Assembly (NCBI GenBank): GCA_000721375.1
Contig: JOGW01000022.1
Span: forward strand, 1-64,000
Length of the DNA: 64,000 nucleotides
Direction: 5' to 3'
Source of the DNA: Streptomyces sp. NRRL B-3428
Lineage (GTDB): Bacteria; Actinomycetota; Actinomycetes; Streptomycetales; Streptomycetaceae
The notes under the pieces were generated by a model. That model was given only the letters and a program-made list of their open reading frames with translations, had not been told where the DNA came from and did no database searches. Made by a program: the position numbers and the translations under genes. Below, piece after piece: positions 60,333 to 64,000 of this stretch. How positions within the stretch are numbered: the stretch's first letter is position 1; the number at the start of each line of letters is the position of its first letter.

Positions 60333-61157
60333 TCACTCGAAATCGTCGTGGCCGTGCCGGCTCGCGCGCCGTGCCTGCAGGAGGATCGACAATGCGGCCA
60401 GGACGGTGAACCCGAGTCCGGCCGCAATCTCGAGGCTCAGGTCGGCGAGCCACGGCCGGCCGTCCATGCCCGCGCGGATGGCGTCCAGGCCGTGTCGGGC
60501 CGGCAGGACTTGGCCGATCGCGTCCACCCAGCCCACCCGGCCGGTTGGCAGCAATGCGCCGCTGCACAGCATGACCAGGTAGGCCAGGACGTTCGGGGCC
60601 ACCACGTCCGCCCGCTTGCCGACCGTCATGGTCGCTCCGGCGACCCCCAGCACCGTGAGGGTCAGTGCGATCAGCGCGTACACCCACATCCACGGCAGCA
60701 GGTGCAGGGCGAAGTCCGTCATCCCGAGCAGCGGCGCCGCGATCGCGCCCTGGGCGAGAACGAGGAGCCAGCCCATGACGGGGTAGGGCAGCGCCCGGGC
60801 GATCTGGGTGACGGTGGGGGACAGCGCGCCGGTGCGCACGCGCGCGAACGTGGCGTACTGCTTGTCCAGTACGGGCACGGCGACCACACCGTTGACGTTG
60901 GTGCTGGACAAGACCAGGACCAACGAGCCGGCGAAGGCGTACTCGCGGTGTCCGGGGCCGGCCAGGACACCGGCGAGAGTCGTGAAGAACAGGATCTGCA
61001 GCACCCCGCGCGGCAGTGTCGCCCCGAGCAGGCCGGCGGGCGTCTGCAGCGCGCGGTACTCGAGCCAGCCCATGCGGGCCGCCTCGACGGCCCGCCAGGC
61101 CAGTAGGGAGAGGGGCGGGGTGATGTCGGGCGCCGCGTGGGTGTCAGGCGAGGTCAA
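60333..61157 (-). CDS. ABC-2 type permease
   Basis: 274 residues with six membrane helices after a soluble N-terminus (segments near LPRGVLQILFFTTLAGVLAG, WMWVYALIALTLTVLGVAGA, NVLAYLVMLCSGALLPTGRV). This is the ABC-2 export type. The TTG start lies inside the upstream permease gene, 14 bases before its stop, with AAGGAGG in front, so translation is coupled. With the other permease and the ATPase it makes an exporter. The radical SAM gene starts 31 bases downstream. Confidence 0.86.
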   Translation of the reverse strand: MTSPDTHAAPDITPPLSLLAWRAVEAARMGWLEYRALQTPAGLLGATLPRGVLQILFFTTLAGVLAGPGHREYAFAGSLVLVLSSTNVNGVVAVPVLDKQYATFARVRTGALSPTVTQIARALPYPVMGWLLVLAQGAIAAPLLGMTDFALHLLPWMWVYALIALTLTVLGVAGATMTVGKRADVVAPNVLAYLVMLCSGALLPTGRVGWVDAIGQVLPARHGLDAIRAGMDGRPWLADLSLEIAAGLGFTVLAALSILLQARRASRHGHDDFE

Positions 61158-61911
61158 GCGTCCCCTCCTTTCGTGACGTCTCGACGGAGCGGTGATAGGC
61201 GAAGCCCGCGGCGCAGAAGTACAGGAGGGTCAGCAGCAGCGCGACACCCAGCGGGGCGAGCGTGACCTTGCCGATGGCCGCACCGACCAGACAGTCCTTG
61301 ATCCAATGCAGGCTCAACAGTTCGGGAGCCCAGCGCAGCCATGCGGGCAGCGCGTGGGCGGGGATGAGCAGCCCGCCCACGGCGAAGACCGGATACATCA
61401 ACGCGTGGGACCACACCAGTCCGTTGCGGGTCAGCAGGAACAGGCAGGACACCAGCGCCCCGAGGGCCGTGCCCGAGCACACCAGGACCAGGAGCGACAC
61501 GGCGATCCACACCGGCTGCGACAAGCTGAGCGGCAGCCCCAAAGCGGCCGCGGTGACGCCGGTGCTGACGAGGATCGCTGCGATGCTGGTGAGGGTCGCG
61601 CCCAGACTCTTGCCGAGGAGCACCAGGTAGGGCGACCAGACTCCGCTGACGCACCGGGCGAGCGTGCCGAAGCTGCGCTCACGTCGCAGCACCCCGCCGC
61701 TCATCCACACCGTGGAGCCCCACAGCGCGGTCAGCATCACCGCCACGATGAGCTCGGTGGCGCCGTCGGGATCGGGGCGGCCGGATTTCGCCGCGATGAC
61801 CAGGAACACGGCGGGCAGCAAGCCGGAGTTGACCAGCAGCAGCGGGTTGCGCTGCATGGCTCGCTGCTCCATGCGAAATGCCGTCGCGAACATCCACAGG
61901 GCTGCGCTCAC
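61144..61911 (-). CDS. ABC-2 type permease, second subunit
   Basis: 255 residues from a GTG that overlaps the ATPase stop as GTGA. Six hydrophobic segments (LLLVNSGLLPAVFLVIAAKS, SLGATLTSIAAILVSTGVTA, VALLLTLLYFCAAGFAYHRS) and a short coupling helix (RERSFGTLARCVSGVW) typical of ABC-2 exporters such as DrrB. Different in sequence from its partner, so the exporter is probably a heterodimeric permease with one ATPase. Confidence 0.86.
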   Translation of the reverse strand: MSAALWMFATAFRMEQRAMQRNPLLLVNSGLLPAVFLVIAAKSGRPDPDGATELIVAVMLTALWGSTVWMSGGVLRRERSFGTLARCVSGVWSPYLVLLGKSLGATLTSIAAILVSTGVTAAALGLPLSLSQPVWIAVSLLVLVCSGTALGALVSCLFLLTRNGLVWSHALMYPVFAVGGLLIPAHALPAWLRWAPELLSLHWIKDCLVGAAIGKVTLAPLGVALLLTLLYFCAAGFAYHRSVETSRKEGTLDLA

Positions 61912-62894
61912 CGCGTTCCGCCGACCTGGCTGCCGTCGGCCAGGCGTGCGGCCACGTGTGTGTAGACGTCCTCGAGCCGCACCGGGTCGATGCGTACGTC
62001 CAGAACGCTGACGTGCGCGAGGGCCTGTTCCAGCAGACCGAAGGAACCCACGCTCCAGTCGCGTACGTGCAGCCTGAGGGTCCATGACGCGTCGACGGCA
62101 TCGACATCGACACCGCCGACTGCGATGTCGGGTGACGAGATGACGTTGCTGTCGGGCGGGGTGCCGGTGCCGCGCACCGTGACCGTGGCGGTGTAGCCGG
62201 CCTGTCGGGCGAACTCCTCGACCGGCAGGTCCGCTGCCAGGGTGCTGTCCGCGAGGATGACCACCCGGCTGGCGAGCCGTTCGATGTCGAGCAGGTAGTG
62301 ACTGGTGAGCAGCACCGAGACACCGGTGTCGCGCAGTGCGGCGACGGTGCCGCGCAACCGTTCGGCCTCGACCGGGTCGAGGCCCACGGTCGGCTCGTCA
62401 AGGAGCAGCACACGCGGCTCTGCGATCATGCCGATGGCGATGTGGAGCCGCTGGCGCATGCCTTTCGAGTACGTCTCCACGGCACGGTCGGCCGCGCCGA
62501 CCAGGCCGACCTCCTCCAGCGCGGCGTCCAGCTTCGTGCTCAGGCCGCGCCGGCCGACGCCGGCGAGCATGGCGAAGAACCGCAGGTTGTCACGGCCGTT
62601 CAGCTTGGCGTAGAGGCCGCGGTCTCCGCCCAGCACGACGCCGGTCATCCGGCGCACCGTGCGCAGATCGCGGGTGACGTCGTGGCCGAAGATGCGGGCG
62701 GTGCCGGTGGTGGGCAGCAGCAGGGTGGCGAGGATCTTGGTGAGGGTGGTCTTGCCCGCGCCGTTGCTGCCGAGCAGGCCCACGATCTCGCCGGCCGCGA
62801 CCTGGAAGGTGACGTCGCGCAGGGCCACGATCTTGCGTCCGCGGTCGGTGTAGGTGCGGCCGAGGTGTTCCACGGCTATCGCCGGCTCGTTCAA
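61908..62894 (-). CDS. ABC transporter ATP-binding protein (DrrA type)
   Basis: 328 residues. The start is a TTG overlapping the upstream stop as TTGA. Walker A is LLGSNGAGKTTLTK, Q-loop region GVVLGGDRGLY, signature TYSKGMRQRLHIA, Walker B VLLLDEPTVGLDP, and the switch histidine is in LLTSHYLLD. The C-terminal 100 residues form the regulatory domain of DrrA-type ATPases of ABC-2 drug and natural-product exporters. It powers the two permeases that follow. The signature SKGMRQ replaces the usual SGGQ, as is common in this group. Confidence 0.94.
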   Translation of the reverse strand: MNEPAIAVEHLGRTYTDRGRKIVALRDVTFQVAAGEIVGLLGSNGAGKTTLTKILATLLLPTTGTARIFGHDVTRDLRTVRRMTGVVLGGDRGLYAKLNGRDNLRFFAMLAGVGRRGLSTKLDAALEEVGLVGAADRAVETYSKGMRQRLHIAIGMIAEPRVLLLDEPTVGLDPVEAERLRGTVAALRDTGVSVLLTSHYLLDIERLASRVVILADSTLAADLPVEEFARQAGYTATVTVRGTGTPPDSNVISSPDIAVGGVDVDAVDASWTLRLHVRDWSVGSFGLLEQALAHVSVLDVRIDPVRLEDVYTHVAARLADGSQVGGTR

Positions 62895-64000
62895 CGCGCT
62901 TCCTCTGTCGGCTGGTTGGCCGCCGGTTGCTCGGCGACGGCGGCCCGTGCGGCGGCAAGCCGGGCCAGGGGGATACGTGGCGGTGCGCACGAGATGTGGT
63001 CGAAGCCCGCCTCGGCGAAGAACCGCACGGCGTCCGCGTCGGCCGCCTGCTCGCCGCAGACACCGAGGGTGATGTCCGGGCGTACGGCGCGTGCCTCGGT
63101 AGCGACCTGGCGGGCCAGCGCCCCGACCGCTTCGACGTCGAGGCGGGCGAAGGGCGATGCGGGGATGAGGCCCAAGTCCTGGTAAGCAGGCAGCAGATAC
63201 TGTTCGGCGTCGTCCCTGGACAGCCCCCACACGAGTGCTGTCAGGTCGTTGGTCCCCAGCGAGAGGGAGTCCGCACGGCGTGCGATCGAACCGGCGAGCA
63301 GCGCGGCCCGAGGGGTCTCGATCATGGCACCCAGCGAAATGCCCGCAGCTGTCCGGGAGGTTCCCAGGCGGGCGCAGACGTCGTCCAGCATGCCGCGGAC
63401 GAAGTCGAGCTCTGCCGGCGCGCTCACCATGGGGACCAGGAGTTCTGGCCGCGGGTCACGCCCGGCGCGGCGCAGCGCGAGGGTGGCTTCGACAAGTGCC
63501 GTGATCTGTACGTCAGTCAGCGCCGGGATCAGGACGCCCATCCGTACGCCGCGCACCCCGAGCATGGGGTTGTGTTCGTGCAGTCGTCGGGTGATGTCGA
63601 GCTGGTCCTGGTCGCCGAGCGCGCCGGTGGCAGCTGCGGTCAGGGACAACGCGGTCAGGTCGGGCAGGAACTCGTGACGTGGCGGGTCGAGCAGACGGAT
63701 CGTGACGGGCAGCCCGTCCATCGCGGTCAGCACATCGGTGAGCTCCGAGCGCAGCAGGCGGTGCATGGCGGCGAGGTCCACAGTCATGTCCGGGCCGGGC
63801 CGGGCCATCAGGACGCGCTGCAGCACCTGGTGGCGCTCGCCGAGGAACATGTGCTCCAGCCGACACAGGCCGACGCCGTGCGCACCCAGCGCCCGCCCGG
63901 CGGCGGCATCGACGCCGGTATCGGCGTTCACCCGTACTGCGATTCCGGGCAGTTGGGACAGTGCGTCGTCCAGCCAGCCGGGCAGCACAGGGCCGGCTGC
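62891..64000 (-). CDS. PEP-utilising enzyme TIM-barrel domain protein (pyruvate phosphate dikinase-like), partial
   Basis: At least 365 residues; the frame stays open to the edge, so the 5' end is outside the window. The visible part is the C-terminal PEP/pyruvate-binding domain of PPDK/PEP-synthase: VRVNADTGVDAAAGRALGAH, GLCRLEHMFLGERHQVL, SLGTNDLTALVWGLSRDDAE and the catalytic-cysteine segment TLGVCGEQAADADAVRFF, then CAPPRIPLARLAAARA. All match PPDK motif by motif. Whether the ATP-grasp and phosphohistidine domains lie upstream is not visible. Its stop overlaps the ABC ATPase start, tying it to the operon. The role may be phosphoryl transfer to a pathway substrate or PEP supply. Confidence 0.85.
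   Translation of the reverse strand, partial: AAGPVLPGWLDDALSQLPGIAVRVNADTGVDAAAGRALGAHGVGLCRLEHMFLGERHQVLQRVLMARPGPDMTVDLAAMHRLLRSELTDVLTAMDGLPVTIRLLDPPRHEFLPDLTALSLTAAATGALGDQDQLDITRRLHEHNPMLGVRGVRMGVLIPALTDVQITALVEATLALRRAGRDPRPELLVPMVSAPAELDFVRGMLDDVCARLGTSRTAAGISLGAMIETPRAALLAGSIARRADSLSLGTNDLTALVWGLSRDDAEQYLLPAYQDLGLIPASPFARLDVEAVGALARQVATEARAVRPDITLGVCGEQAADADAVRFFAEAGFDHISCAPPRIPLARLAAARAAVAEQPAANQPTEEAR

Noticed and set aside
58493..60409. 638-codon plus-strand frame opposite the radical SAM gene
   Set aside because: The radical SAM enzyme is supported by its cysteine motif; the opposite frame is a shadow.

Overview
The window is high-GC actinobacterial DNA, almost certainly from a Streptomyces chromosome. 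GTG and TTG starts are common, third codon positions are strongly GC, many proteins are secreted and multi-domain, and there are many small actinobacterial hypotheticals, a sesquiterpene-type synthase and several transposase relics. The content is accessory (metabolism, secretion, regulation, natural products) and looks like a chromosome arm rather than the core, with one striking exception: two complete genes for the RNA polymerase alpha subunit (rpoA), both away from any ribosomal-protein operon.

Layout. 0-3 kb: first rpoA copy (minus strand) with small hypotheticals. 3-10 kb: a secreted peptidoglycan-binding-like protein, then a secreted glucose/sorbosone-dehydrogenase protein and a ThuA/DUF1080 protein that share almost identical C-terminal ricin-type lectin modules, then a NarK-type transporter. 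10-14 kb: alpha/beta hydrolase with divergent MarR regulator, and an NfeD-like/flotillin pair. 14-21 kb: decayed glycoside hydrolase, small hypotheticals, a second secreted sugar-dehydrogenase-like protein and a HAD phosphatase. 21.5-22.5 kb: second rpoA copy. 22.6-27 kb: two secreted esterase/lipase-type enzymes with a divergent PucR-type regulator. 27.4-29.3 kb: terpene synthase plus short-chain dehydrogenase. 29.8-32 kb: methyltransferase, MFS exporter and a relic of the 22.6 kb lipase gene. 32-39 kb: a giant secreted subtilase with Kelch repeats, and oleate hydratase. 39-45 kb: small secreted proteins, an ArsR-type regulator with a three-fold operator-like repeat, and an MFS exporter divergent from an AraC/GlxA regulator. 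45-50.5 kb: an insertion-sequence graveyard (ISKra4, IS630 and two IS5-like relics) holding a HEAT-repeat protein and a barstar-family inhibitor. 50.5-54.5 kb: small protein/LuxR divergent pair, a hypothetical and a secreted YVTN beta-propeller protein.

55-64 kb is the most unusual part: a tightly packed, translationally coupled minus-strand operon that enters from beyond the right edge. In order of transcription it encodes a PEP-utilising (pyruvate phosphate dikinase-like) domain protein, an ABC ATPase, two ABC-2 permeases, a cobalamin-dependent radical SAM enzyme of the RiPP C-methyltransferase type, a nucleotidyltransferase-fold protein with a possible PqqD-like tail, and an unknown domain fused to a cyclophilin. 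This reads as a biosynthesis/modification/export operon for a modified peptide or small molecule. I could not match the combination to any described system, and no convincing precursor gene lies inside the window.
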